From positions 1-45,855 of the forward strand of contig JAQICB010000148.1 in NCBI GenBank assembly GCA_027858745.1: a DNA stretch of 45,855 bases, given 5' to 3'. How positions within the stretch are numbered: the first letter of the stretch is position 1; each line of letters opens with the position of its first letter. Shown piece by piece: positions 15,590 to 25,479 of this stretch. The notes beneath the pieces are model-generated. The model made no database searches, was not told the DNA's origin, and was given only the letters and a program-made list of their open reading frames with translations. The stretch comes from Bacteroidales bacterium. GTDB lineage: Bacteria > Bacteroidota > Bacteroidia > Bacteroidales > UBA1715. The position numbers and the translations under genes were made by a program.

Positions 15590-18391
15590 TTATAAAGAAA
15601 CCGATACTTTTTTACCGGTATACACTACCGATGTGTCAATAACAGAGCTGATAGGAACACCTTTTCCTTTTGTTTCATCAACCACAACAATATTGAATAC
15701 ACGCGACTCGAGCATTCCATTAAAAGAACCATTCTGTTCACCAATTTCAAGGACTTTTTCGGCATCATTCCATGAAAAGGAAATTGTTGCATATTCACCA
15801 TTTTCATAATTATATCCATCATTTTCATCTTCGTACAAAACAAAATTTCCATCAGCTCCGGGATAAATACGAATTTCAAGCGTATCTGCTGTTTTTTCTG
15901 TTGCATATTGTACAAAAGGCCCCATAGGCACAATAGAACCTGCGGGAACATACAGTGGCATTGTAGCAATCTGAGCATCTGCCGTAATTGTCCGGCCACC
16001 CTCATATTGTTTTCCGGTCCAGAAATCGAACCATTTCGGAGCCAAAGGCAGATAGACCTGACGCGTTGTTTTACGTTCTTCGGTGTGTTGTTCCATGGCA
16101 AAAATTTCCGGTGTTTTCCATTGCAAAATCATACGAGCCGCTCCGGTAGATGTGTTTTCAGTTTCCAATTCAAAATTATAGGTTTTTCCACCTTCAAGCT
16201 CAATTACTTCAGTATACTGTTCTACACTTTTGTACACCATCTCCAATTCTTTCCCGTTAATTCTAATACGTTTTGCATCAAACGATTTCAGATGAAATTG
16301 ATATGGCCCTGATTCTTTCGGGGTTAATTGTGCAGTCCATTTTATAGAAAACATTGAATCGGTAACATAATCAGGACGCCCCGTATACCAAAACACATCA
16401 ACCTGAGAAACCACGGTATCTAAGCCAAGATTGGTATATTTAGTATCTTTATAAAACTGAGCATGTAAGCCTTGTTTTCCATCCTCAGTACGAAACACTT
16501 CTGCAGGAATATCGACACACGCTATTGGGGGCGCATATTTTTGATATTCAGTAACCGGACAAGCCAAAAACGAAGGCCCGAACATAAACTGATTATCAAT
16601 ATCGTAACATGCGGTATCATCAGTATAATCCATTGCAAGACCACGCATAAGCGTATACGAATTATTCGTAATATTCCATGCTTGTGAATAAATATACGGC
16701 AAGAGACGATATCTCAAATTATCAAATTTAATTAAGACCGGCATAAACTCACCCATTTCCCATATTTCACGAGGTGTTTCAGAACCATGCGAACGAAAAA
16801 TTGGGGTAAACGCACCAAATTGAAACATACGTGTATATAATTCCTGATAGGCAGGATCTTTACCGCCATTAGAAAACACACCACCATACGATCCCAAAAC
16901 AAAAGCACCAATATCGAAAGTCCAATACGGCACACCAGACATACAATGGTTAACACCGGCAGCAATTTGATCTTTATACACCGTCCAATTTGCACCAATA
17001 TCTCCCGACCACGTTACCGCACCATTACGCTGTTGCCCCGCAAAAGCAGACCGAGTAAGAATAAACGAACGTTGTGTTGTTTCTGCACGAATAAGTTTAT
17101 ACAATTCATCAGTCATTACCAAAGAAAAGGTATTCAAATAGCGGTCAAACGAACCCAGATGATTCGAACCAAGTTTTTTCATCTCATATTCAGTAGACTC
17201 TTTCGTCAGTGCATTGACCACATCAGGTTCAGTAGAATCAATCCACCAGCCGTCGAGCCCTTTACTCCACAAACCCTTTTTGAGATATTTAAAATACAAG
17301 CGAGTAGCTTGCGGATTGTAGGCATCATAATATTTAAATCCTGCCCATCCAACAGCGGGATATAAAAATCCCTTTTCGAGCATTTCCTTATAAATAGGCG
17401 TATTCGGACCTAAAGCAGGCCAAATAGAAATAATTGCATGAAAATTCATATTATGCAAAGAATCCATCATACGAGCAGGTGTAGGAAACAGAGATTTATC
17501 AAAAAACATACCGCTCCAATTGTCTGCACCATTCCAATAATCCCAATCTTGAATCATACAATCAATAGGGATATTCAAGTCACGATATTTTGTAGCCACA
17601 CTTAAAATTTCAGTTTGCGTATCATAATGCTCTTTACTTTGCCAATAACCATACGCCCATTTCGCAAACATGGGTGCGTGACCCGACAAATACCTATATC
17701 CGGCAATAACATTATCAGCCACATCATCAGCAATCAAATAATAATCAATCTTATCAGCAACATCCGATAAAAAATAGGTTTGCTCTCCACTATCATCAAA
17801 AATTACTTTCGAATAATTATCCCACAAAATACCATATCCTGCAGTAGACCACAAAAAAGGCACAACCGCATCAGTATTCGTTTGCACCAATTTTACAAAT
17901 TTTCCACGATAATTCATATATCCATATTGATGTTGCCCCAAGCCATACACAGCCTCCTCATCAGATAAAGAAAAAAATTGTCGTACCGTCCACGCTTCTT
18001 CGTTGGGAGAAGAATAGCGTTCGAAAGCGCAACCACCCTTTTCTTGAAGAATGATAGAACCATCAAGACGAGTATACACGACATCGCCAGTTTTCACTGA
18101 AGCCTCCACTATCAATTTATCAGATTTGAGCGTAATTATCGAACCCGATTGATATGCAGAGAAAGGAATATCAGGCACCGAGTCGATTATCACTACCAAA
18201 CTAGTTTGACTTACCGAATCATTCAACACAGATTTTTGCACTCGTACGATAGCAGTATCATAAAATTGCAAAGAGTACGAAATTGAATCAACAGAAAACT
18301 GTACACCATTTTTGATTTCCGTAAAATTCTTTTGAGAACATTGCGTGAGGGTTATAATAACAAGCGCAATAAATACGATTTTTTTAATCAT
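15590..18391 (-). CDS. GH31 alpha-xylosidase-like lipoprotein with C-terminal-region PA14 insert
   Basis: The 933-aa enzyme has a lipoprotein signal (MIKKIVFIALVIITLTQC). Layout: N-terminal GH31 beta-sandwich (~25-220), (beta/alpha)8 barrel (~230-590) with nucleophile Asp ~385 in GWWIDSTEPD and acid/base Asp ~464 in WSGDIGANW. A PA14 domain follows (~635-765: GPYQFHLKSFDAKRIRINGK, GAARMILQW), sitting between the barrel end (FLACPVTEY) and the distal beta-sandwich (RQVYLPLAPKWFDFWTGK). GH31 enzymes of this type remove alpha-1,6-xylose from xyloglucan oligosaccharides; the surrounding xylose genes support this, but alpha-glucosidase activity cannot be excluded. It lies 27 nt after the xylose transporter gene. 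Confidence 0.88.
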   Translation of the reverse strand: MIKKIVFIALVIITLTQCSQKNFTEIKNGVQFSVDSISYSLQFYDTAIVRVQKSVLNDSVSQTSLVVIIDSVPDIPFSAYQSGSIITLKSDKLIVEASVKTGDVVYTRLDGSIILQEKGGCAFERYSSPNEEAWTVRQFFSLSDEEAVYGLGQHQYGYMNYRGKFVKLVQTNTDAVVPFLWSTAGYGILWDNYSKVIFDDSGEQTYFLSDVADKIDYYLIADDVADNVIAGYRYLSGHAPMFAKWAYGYWQSKEHYDTQTEILSVATKYRDLNIPIDCMIQDWDYWNGADNWSGMFFDKSLFPTPARMMDSLHNMNFHAIISIWPALGPNTPIYKEMLEKGFLYPAVGWAGFKYYDAYNPQATRLYFKYLKKGLWSKGLDGWWIDSTEPDVVNALTKESTEYEMKKLGSNHLGSFDRYLNTFSLVMTDELYKLIRAETTQRSFILTRSAFAGQQRNGAVTWSGDIGANWTVYKDQIAAGVNHCMSGVPYWTFDIGAFVLGSYGGVFSNGGKDPAYQELYTRMFQFGAFTPIFRSHGSETPREIWEMGEFMPVLIKFDNLRYRLLPYIYSQAWNITNNSYTLMRGLAMDYTDDTACYDIDNQFMFGPSFLACPVTEYQKYAPPIACVDIPAEVFRTEDGKQGLHAQFYKDTKYTNLGLDTVVSQVDVFWYTGRPDYVTDSMFSIKWTAQLTPKESGPYQFHLKSFDAKRIRINGKELEMVYKSVEQYTEVIELEGGKTYNFELETENTSTGAARMILQWKTPEIFAMEQHTEERKTTRQVYLPLAPKWFDFWTGKQYEGGRTITADAQIATMPLYVPAGSIVPMGPFVQYATEKTADTLEIRIYPGADGNFVLYEDENDGYNYENGEYATISFSWNDAEKVLEIGEQNGSFNGMLESRVFNIVVVDETKGKGVPISSVIDTSVVYTGKKVSVSL

Positions 18392-18418
18392 AAGACATAC
18401 TTTATATATAAAACAAAA

Positions 18419-19816
18419 CTATTTTTTCTGTACCCATAATTGCTCGATTTCTTCTAAGGTTTTTCCTTTTGTTTCAGGCACCATTTTCCAAACGAACAGC
18501 AAGGAAATCAGACTCATAACCCCATAAAAACTATAGGTAAAGCCACCACTAAACTCCATCATTGACGGATAGGTAGAAGAAATAAAATAATTTGCAGACC
18601 ACTGAGCAGCAACAGCAATTGCCACTGCACGTCCTCGAATGTTATTTGGAAAAATTTCGGCTATCAACACCCAACAAATCGGCCCCCACGACATCATAAA
18701 CGAAGCTGTATAAATAATAATAAATATCAAGGTACTAATTCCAATAATATTCATAAAAGACAAAATACCAATTGCAAACATTCCGATTGCCATTCCGATA
18801 GAGCCGACCATCAACAAAGGTTTTCGTCCCCACCGGTCAACCGTAAGAATAGCCAATACCGTAAATGCCACATTTACAATACCCATAACTACCGTCTGCA
18901 ACATTGATGCATCCTTATCTGCCCCCATACTTTCAAAAATACGCGGAGCATAATACAAAGCCACATTTATACCCACAAATTGCTGAAATACAGAAAGAAG
19001 AATACCAATAATAATTACTACTTTCCCATATGCAAACAAATCTGTTGTATTGTGTTGAATTGTACTTTTAATATCCTGTAAAATTTCCTGAGCTTTTTGA
19101 ACACCATTGATGCGAGACAAGACACCCAAAGCATCCTTTTCGCGATTGACCAGGGTTAAATACCGCGGTGTTTCAGGAACAAAAAATAAAAGAATACCAA
19201 ACAAGCCGGCAGGAATAGCTTCGGAAAGAAACATACGTCTCCAACCCACTTCATTAATCCAATCCAAAGACTGACCGTTAGCAATTCCCCAATTTACAAA
19301 ATACACGACCAACATACCAAAAATAATGGCAAACTGATTAAGAGAAACCAGTCTGCCCCTAATATGTGCAGGTGCAATTTCGCCAATATACATCGGGCAA
19401 ACGGCAGAAGCTAGACCCACACCGATTCCACCGATTATACGATAAAAATTAAACATCAACAATACTCCAAGCGTCGGCTCCCCCTTCGTAAAAAAGAGAA
19501 ATTCCGGAAAACTGGAACCAAAAGCAGAAAGAAAAAACAAGAACGCCGCTACAATCAAAGACCGTTTCCGCCCAATTTTTAACGCAAAAATTCCGGAAAT
19601 CAACCCACCAATAATACAGCCTATCAATGCACTTGATGTTGTCGCACCATGAACCCATGTGCTTAAACCCAAGCTATTTACAAGATATATTTGAATGGAT
19701 TTTTCCGCGCCCGAAATTACTGCAGTATCATAGCCAAACAGTAATCCACCAAGTGTTGCAACTAATGTAATAGCAACTACATACACCATATTGCCTTGAT
19801 TTTGTTGAGTATTCAT
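18419..19816 (-). CDS. xylE: D-xylose/H+ symporter, MFS sugar porter
   Basis: The 465-aa protein has twelve expected membrane helices. Sugar-porter motifs are GGLLFGYDTAVISGAEKSI, KIGRKRSL, GGIGVGLASAVCPMYIGEIAPAHIRGRLVSLNQFAIIFG, VPETPRYL, QQFVGINVALYYAPRIFESMG, DRWGRKPLL and the terminal VPETKGKTLEEIEQLW. The close likeness to XylE and the adjacent xylA-xylB (10-nt gap) make xylose the likely substrate. It would bring xylose freed in the periplasm into the cytoplasm. Confidence 0.9.
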   Translation of the reverse strand: MNTQQNQGNMVYVVAITLVATLGGLLFGYDTAVISGAEKSIQIYLVNSLGLSTWVHGATTSSALIGCIIGGLISGIFALKIGRKRSLIVAAFLFFLSAFGSSFPEFLFFTKGEPTLGVLLMFNFYRIIGGIGVGLASAVCPMYIGEIAPAHIRGRLVSLNQFAIIFGMLVVYFVNWGIANGQSLDWINEVGWRRMFLSEAIPAGLFGILLFFVPETPRYLTLVNREKDALGVLSRINGVQKAQEILQDIKSTIQHNTTDLFAYGKVVIIIGILLSVFQQFVGINVALYYAPRIFESMGADKDASMLQTVVMGIVNVAFTVLAILTVDRWGRKPLLMVGSIGMAIGMFAIGILSFMNIIGISTLIFIIIYTASFMMSWGPICWVLIAEIFPNNIRGRAVAIAVAAQWSANYFISSTYPSMMEFSGGFTYSFYGVMSLISLLFVWKMVPETKGKTLEEIEQLWVQKK

Positions 19817-19826
19817 AATTGTATGG

Positions 19827-21155
19827 TTAAATATATGTACTAATCAGTTGCTCAAGATATTCTTGTTTTCCACTTCGTAATTCAGGTTCACCAACTTCAA
19901 GAGCATGAGCATACAAGTCAGACATTTGCAACTTACCACGCTCAAAATCAAAACCTTTACCCGAACCAAAAGACGAATATCGTTTATTTCGCATATCAAG
20001 ATACGGAGAATTTTTCAAAATATCATCCGCAATTAGAAGTGCACGAGCAAAAGTATCCATACCAGAAATATGTGCAATAAACATATCCTCCACATCTGTT
20101 GAATTTCGACGAAGTTTTGCATCAAAATTAATTCCACCATCGGAAAAACCACCAGCTTGCAAAATTTCCAACATTGCTTCGGTCACCTCATAAATATTTG
20201 TAGGAAATTCATCCGTATCCCATCCATTTTGGTAATCACCTTTATTTGCATCAATAGAACCTAATTTTTGGGCATCAGCAGCCATACGTAATTCGTGAGC
20301 AAAAGAATGTCCTGCTAAAGTAGCATGATTTACCTCAACATTAATTTTGAAATCATCTGCTAGACCTTGTTTTTCGAGAAATCCCATTACCGTTTGACTA
20401 TCAAAATCGTATTGATGTTTTGTTGGTTCCATTGGTTTGGGTTCAATTAAAAATGTTCCGGTAAAACCATGTTGACGACCATAATCGCGAGCCATACGTA
20501 AAAATTGTCCCATATGATCCAATTCTTTTTTCGTATTAGTATTATGCAAACTCATATACCCTTCGCGACCGCCCCAAAAGACATAGCCGGTACCACCTAA
20601 AGCAATAGTTGCATCAATAGCATTTTTAACCTGAACCGCAGCATTCGAAAGCACATTAAAATCAGGATTTGTAGACGCACCATTCATATAGCGAGGATTA
20701 CTGAACACGTTTGCCGTTCCCCACAATAATTTAACACCCGAAGCTTTCTGCATTTGTTGAGCTTTTTCGACTAACACCGCCAATCGTTTTTCAATATCGA
20801 AAACCGATCCTTCATCTCCGGCAACGTCAGTATCGTGAAAACAATAGTACGGCACACCAAGTTTAGTAATAAACTCAAAAGCAGCATCCATACGATTTTT
20901 TGCAGCGTCAAGCACATTTCCCGCGGCATCCCAAGGAAATTGCTTTGTTCCCGGACCAAAAGGGTCATCACCTGCACCACAGAACGTATGCCAATATGCA
21001 ACAGCAAATCGCAAATGCTCTTTCATTGTTTTTCCATTAACTACACAATTTTCATCGTACCATTTAAAAGCTAAAGGATTTTTAGAATCTTTTCCTTCGA
21101 ACGTAATTTTCGAAATATTTTTAAAATATTCAGTATTACCTATTAATACAGTCAT
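19827..21155 (-). CDS. xylA: Xylose isomerase
   Basis: XylA converts D-xylose to D-xylulose. The 442-aa length is that of the longer class II enzymes. Visible are [16 protein letters not shown] (catalytic His), [60 protein letters not shown] (metal-binding Glu), [22 protein letters not shown] and [15 protein letters not shown]. It is the fourth gene of the operon, 11 nt after xylB. Confidence 0.97.
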   Translation of the reverse strand: MTVLIGNTEYFKNISKITFEGKDSKNPLAFKWYDENCVVNGKTMKEHLRFAVAYWHTFCGAGDDPFGPGTKQFPWDAAGNVLDAAKNRMDAAFEFITKLGVPYYCFHDTDVAGDEGSVFDIEKRLAVLVEKAQQMQKASGVKLLWGTANVFSNPRYMNGASTNPDFNVLSNAAVQVKNAIDATIALGGTGYVFWGGREGYMSLHNTNTKKELDHMGQFLRMARDYGRQHGFTGTFLIEPKPMEPTKHQYDFDSQTVMGFLEKQGLADDFKINVEVNHATLAGHSFAHELRMAADAQKLGSIDANKGDYQNGWDTDEFPTNIYEVTEAMLEILQAGGFSDGGINFDAKLRRNSTDVEDMFIAHISGMDTFARALLIADDILKNSPYLDMRNKRYSSFGSGKGFDFERGKLQMSDLYAHALEVGEPELRSGKQEYLEQLISTYI

Positions 21156-21166
21156 AATTATATTTT

Positions 21167-22657
21167 TTATTGATTAATTATTATTTGTAATAAATTTTGT
21201 TTCCATTTTTCATATGCCTCTTTTGTTTCTTGCACCTTGTACAGATTTGGTTTCACACACATAGTTTGGTGCAAACCAACAAAAGCCTCGTTGAACGAAG
21301 CATAATATCCATAACCAACAGCAGCGCCGCGTGCAGCACCAATAGAACCGTCGGTATTGTATAATTCAATTGAAGCTCCCGATACATTTGCAAGTGTTTC
21401 TCTAAAAATCGGACTCAAAAACATATTTGCTGTTCCTGCTTTTATCACATGCGGCTGAATACCAATTTCTTGCATAATCTCCATTCCATACATAAAAGAA
21501 AAAACAATTCCTTCTTGTATAGCACGAAACATATGAGCCGTCGTATGTTGTCCAAAATCAATTCCCATAAAATGCGAATCAACAACCTTGTCCTCAAAAA
21601 TTCGTTCTGCACCATTACCAAAGGGCAACACCGATAAAGAAGACGAACCTATCGGTATACGTTCTGCCTCAGCATTCATTTGTTCATACGAAAATTGAGA
21701 TTGTCCAATATATCTTCGTACCCAGGAATTCAAAATTCCTGTTCCGTTAATACACAACAAGACACCAAGACGCACCACATCGGGAGAATGATTAACATGA
21801 GCAAATGTATTTACCCGTGATTTTGGATCATATTGCAAGGCATCACTTACGCCATAGACAACACCTGAAGTCCCTGCTGTTGTCGCTATCTCACCGGGCT
21901 CGAGAACCGCCAGAGAGAGAGCATTATTCGGTTGATCACCGGCACGATACGTCACCTTCACCTCTTTCGACAAGCCCAATTCTTCGGCAACCGAAGATTG
22001 TATTGGAGCTTGTATACCAAACGTGTCCGTTACAGATGCAATAAGGGAGGAATCTATACCATATTCTGCAAGAACAATATCGGACACTTTTGATTGTTTA
22101 AAATCCCATAAAATGCCTTCAGAAAGACCACTAATTGTTGTTTGAATTTCACCGGTCAAACGCATAGCGATATAATCGCCCGGGAGCATAATTTTATGAA
22201 TTCGTTCATAATTCTGCGGTTCATGTTCCTTAATCCACTTCAATTTTGAAGCAGTAAAATTTCCCGGAGAATTAAACATATGTGAAAGACATCGTTCTGC
22301 ACCAATATGTTCAAACGCCTGTTTGCCAATTTCGGCAGCACGACTATCGCACCAGATAATTGCAGGACGAATAACCTCCTTGTTGGCGTCAACACAAACC
22401 AAACCATGCATTTGATACGAAATACCAATAGCTTTTATCTGAGATGCATCAATCTGAGCTGAATGCAACACTTCTGCCAAAGCTTCCTTCGTATATTTCC
22501 ACCACATTTTTGGATCTTGTTCTGCCCAACCCGGATGTTGTGCAACAATTTCCATTTCTTTCTTCGGATGAAATGCAGTTGCCACACATTCTCCTGTTTC
22601 GGCTTTTACGAGAGAAACCTTAACCGAAGAACTTCCTATATCAAAACCTAAAAACAT
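21167..22657 (-). CDS. xylB: Xylulokinase, FGGY family
   Basis: XylB phosphorylates D-xylulose to xylulose-5-phosphate, feeding the pentose phosphate pathway. The 496-aa length is normal. Motifs are [16 protein letters not shown] (phosphate 1), [61 protein letters not shown] (ADP/sugar site) and the C-terminal [23 protein letters not shown] and [14 protein letters not shown]. It sits between the GH31 gene (10 nt) and xylA. Confidence 0.96.
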   Translation of the reverse strand: MFLGFDIGSSSVKVSLVKAETGECVATAFHPKKEMEIVAQHPGWAEQDPKMWWKYTKEALAEVLHSAQIDASQIKAIGISYQMHGLVCVDANKEVIRPAIIWCDSRAAEIGKQAFEHIGAERCLSHMFNSPGNFTASKLKWIKEHEPQNYERIHKIMLPGDYIAMRLTGEIQTTISGLSEGILWDFKQSKVSDIVLAEYGIDSSLIASVTDTFGIQAPIQSSVAEELGLSKEVKVTYRAGDQPNNALSLAVLEPGEIATTAGTSGVVYGVSDALQYDPKSRVNTFAHVNHSPDVVRLGVLLCINGTGILNSWVRRYIGQSQFSYEQMNAEAERIPIGSSSLSVLPFGNGAERIFEDKVVDSHFMGIDFGQHTTAHMFRAIQEGIVFSFMYGMEIMQEIGIQPHVIKAGTANMFLSPIFRETLANVSGASIELYNTDGSIGAARGAAVGYGYYASFNEAFVGLHQTMCVKPNLYKVQETKEAYEKWKQNLLQIIINQ

Positions 22658-22667
22658 CTTATATATA

Positions 22668-25478
22668 TTATTTTTGTAATTGAATACTTATTTGTGAACC
22701 ATCATATTTCACTTCGTGCGAAATTGCTGGACTGTCGAATCCTACCGCATTATCCGGTGTCACATAGACTATTTTAAATATTTGTTTTTCCAACATTCCT
22801 TCATACGAACCTTTTCTGTTTCCAATAACTAATTCAGCAGTTTTATCGGTATATAGAAAAGGAATATATACATATTTTCCTTTTTCATAATCATATGTCA
22901 CACTTGCATCAGAATACAACTCGAACCGTGCATCTGCACCGGCATATACATACACGGTAATCACAGAATCAGGGTATTGATTGGTATATTGCATTTCAAC
23001 ACCTTTTGGAATAATTGAACCTGCTTTTACATATATCGGCATTCTTTCGTATGGTGCATCTGCAACAATTTCTTGTCCGCCTTGCATACTTTTTCCAGTA
23101 TAGAAATCATACCACCCGGTTGTTTTTGGCAAATAGACCTTACGTTTTCGTGCTTTATATTTTGTAACCGGATTTATCAACAAAGAAGGACCAAACATAT
23201 ACTGATTCGTAATATTCAAAACTTGAGAATCATGAGAAAAATCCATTACCAAACCTCTCATTATAGTATAATCTTTATGGTAGGAATCAGCTGCAAGTGT
23301 ATAAATATATGGCATTAAAGCATATCGCAACTTATCGTAATACACCATAGAAGAATGAGCAGGGTGCCCTTCGGGAGACACATTAAAAATTTCTCGGTAC
23401 GGATATTCGCCATGCGAACGAAATAAAGGACAAAACGCACCAAATTGAAACCAACGCGTTTGGAGTTCTCTCCATTCAGCAAGATTTTCTTTATTTGGTT
23501 CTTCATACCTTTTTTCTACCGAAAAACCACCAATATCCATTGTCCAATACGGCAAGCCCGAGATACAATAATTTACACCCACCGAAATTTGATCGTGTAA
23601 ATCACTCCAACGCGATACAATATCACCACTCCAGTTTGCCGCAGCATACCGTTGTTGTCCTGCATATGAAGAACGAGTAAGAATAAACACCCGCATATTT
23701 GAATCAACTTCTCGTTGTGATTCATAGACCCCTTTTGCATTTAACAGAGAATAGGCATTGAAATACTCCTCACCGGTTCCCATATGATTTGGAGACATAT
23801 TTTTCTTCCGTTCCTTAATAGAAATATTCGAATGCATATCAGGTTCCGTTGCATCAAGCCACCACGCATCGAATTTTTTATCATAAATTGGTTTTATATG
23901 CTTCCAAAACATATCACGAGCACCCGGACTAAACACATCATAAAAAGTATTTTGATATCCGGGATACACCCAATCAAGACGTTCTTTTTCAATATTGCGC
24001 ATAAACAAATAGCCATGTTCCTTCATTTCCTCGTAATGAGCAATACCCTTATAATATTTAGGCCAAATCGAAATCATAACACGAGCATTCATATCATGCA
24101 CCTCATTTACCATTTGCTCAGGTTCAGAAAAACGAATAGAATCGAAGGTTTGACTTCCCCACTTATCTTCCGGCCAATAAAACCAGTCGAGAACAATATT
24201 ATCTATCGGAATGTTTTTCTGACGATACGTTCGCAGCACATCCAATAATTCATCTTGCGTTTTATACCGCTGACGACTTTGCCAAAAACCCAAAGCCCAT
24301 TTTGGCATTATTGGAGCTTTTCCGGTCAATGTACGATATCCGCCTATTACATCATCGGCATTATCACCCTTAATAAAATAATAATCAATTGCATCACCAG
24401 CTTCAGAGTATAAAGACAAACGCATTTGTTCTTCCGGCGGAAGCGGATTAAGATGTTTAACACTCAGAAAGCCACCGTCCACAATCCACTCAAGTCTAAA
24501 TGCATACTTCTCCCCTTTTTTCATTTCAAGTTCAAAAGGACGAGACCATGGATTCCAATTTTGTCGCCACACATCGTACACACATTCACCATCAACATAC
24601 AATTTTATATAACTAGAACCATATAATAAAAATTTATGAATCCCCTCAACATCCGAAGAAATATATCCTTCCCATACCATAGCTCCTTTCGATTTCACCT
24701 CATCAGTCAGAGACATTTGAGCTTCCTCTTCCAAAAACATATAATCAATGACCGATGATTGTTCTGTTTTTACAACAGAATTATCAATTATAGTTTTCTT
24801 TGTAAGCCCCCCTTTATTTCCCTCAGCATCATATAAAGTAAGATTTGAAATATTCTGATATTCCCGTTTATCCCCAAAACGGGTAATAGAATAATTATCC
24901 CACAATAAACCATAGTTCTTATTTGAATACAGAAAAGGAACACAAGAAACTAAATTATGCTGAGCCAATTCCACATCTTTCCCCTTATAATTCATATATC
25001 GGTGATGCTGAGCACCCAATCCGTAAAAAGCCTCATCATCGGGAGATTCAAAAACTTGCTGAATTTCGTAATAATCTGCTCCTTCAGTTTGCGACTTTTT
25101 CATCCATTTACCCCCACCAATTTTTTCTTGTAATAACACCGCACAGGACGTATCTTTAAAACACAGTTCTCCGGTTTTGGAATTAAGCGTAACCAATAGC
25201 TCCGAGGTTTTTACAAAAATAGTATCATCTTCCGTTTCAACCTCCCAGTCGGTATATATTTCTTCCTGCGACACCACCATTAAACTGGTATCGTGTAAAA
25301 CTGTTCCTGGAGCAGCAGCAGTAACACGAATAATTGTAGGCGAAATCATATGCAAACTAATATCAAATGAATTGACCCGAACTGTAATTGAAGAATCATC
25401 TTTTTCGTAGGAACTTGAAGCACAAGACATCATAGCATATAAACTTACAAAAATGAGAATGTGGTGTACTACTTTCAT
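22668..25478 (-). CDS. GH31 alpha-xylosidase-like lipoprotein with N-terminal PA14 insert
   Basis: The 936-aa lipoprotein (MKVVHHILIFVSLYAMMSC) consists of an N-terminal GH31 beta-sandwich (~30-205), an inserted PA14 domain (~215-350: GAMVWEGYISSDVEGIHKFLLYGSSYIKLYVDGE), a barrel (~375-700) with nucleophile Asp ~542 (WWLDATEPDMHSN) and acid/base Asp ~619 (NWSGDIVSRW), then distal beta-sandwiches. An N-terminal PA14 insert is the architecture of characterised xyloglucan alpha-xylosidases such as Cellvibrio CjXyl31A and Bacteroides BoGH31A. It differs from the second GH31 in this operon, whose PA14 is after the barrel. It begins 1 nt after the GH2 gene ends. Confidence 0.9.
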   Translation of the reverse strand: MKVVHHILIFVSLYAMMSCASSSYEKDDSSITVRVNSFDISLHMISPTIIRVTAAAPGTVLHDTSLMVVSQEEIYTDWEVETEDDTIFVKTSELLVTLNSKTGELCFKDTSCAVLLQEKIGGGKWMKKSQTEGADYYEIQQVFESPDDEAFYGLGAQHHRYMNYKGKDVELAQHNLVSCVPFLYSNKNYGLLWDNYSITRFGDKREYQNISNLTLYDAEGNKGGLTKKTIIDNSVVKTEQSSVIDYMFLEEEAQMSLTDEVKSKGAMVWEGYISSDVEGIHKFLLYGSSYIKLYVDGECVYDVWRQNWNPWSRPFELEMKKGEKYAFRLEWIVDGGFLSVKHLNPLPPEEQMRLSLYSEAGDAIDYYFIKGDNADDVIGGYRTLTGKAPIMPKWALGFWQSRQRYKTQDELLDVLRTYRQKNIPIDNIVLDWFYWPEDKWGSQTFDSIRFSEPEQMVNEVHDMNARVMISIWPKYYKGIAHYEEMKEHGYLFMRNIEKERLDWVYPGYQNTFYDVFSPGARDMFWKHIKPIYDKKFDAWWLDATEPDMHSNISIKERKKNMSPNHMGTGEEYFNAYSLLNAKGVYESQREVDSNMRVFILTRSSYAGQQRYAAANWSGDIVSRWSDLHDQISVGVNYCISGLPYWTMDIGGFSVEKRYEEPNKENLAEWRELQTRWFQFGAFCPLFRSHGEYPYREIFNVSPEGHPAHSSMVYYDKLRYALMPYIYTLAADSYHKDYTIMRGLVMDFSHDSQVLNITNQYMFGPSLLINPVTKYKARKRKVYLPKTTGWYDFYTGKSMQGGQEIVADAPYERMPIYVKAGSIIPKGVEMQYTNQYPDSVITVYVYAGADARFELYSDASVTYDYEKGKYVYIPFLYTDKTAELVIGNRKGSYEGMLEKQIFKIVYVTPDNAVGFDSPAISHEVKYDGSQISIQLQK

Positions 25479-25479
25479 A

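Noticed and set aside
15625-16101. Minus-strand 158-aa ORF inside the GH31 gene
   Set aside because: It is an out-of-frame shadow with Met/Leu-rich low-quality composition; the GH31 frame continues intact through it.
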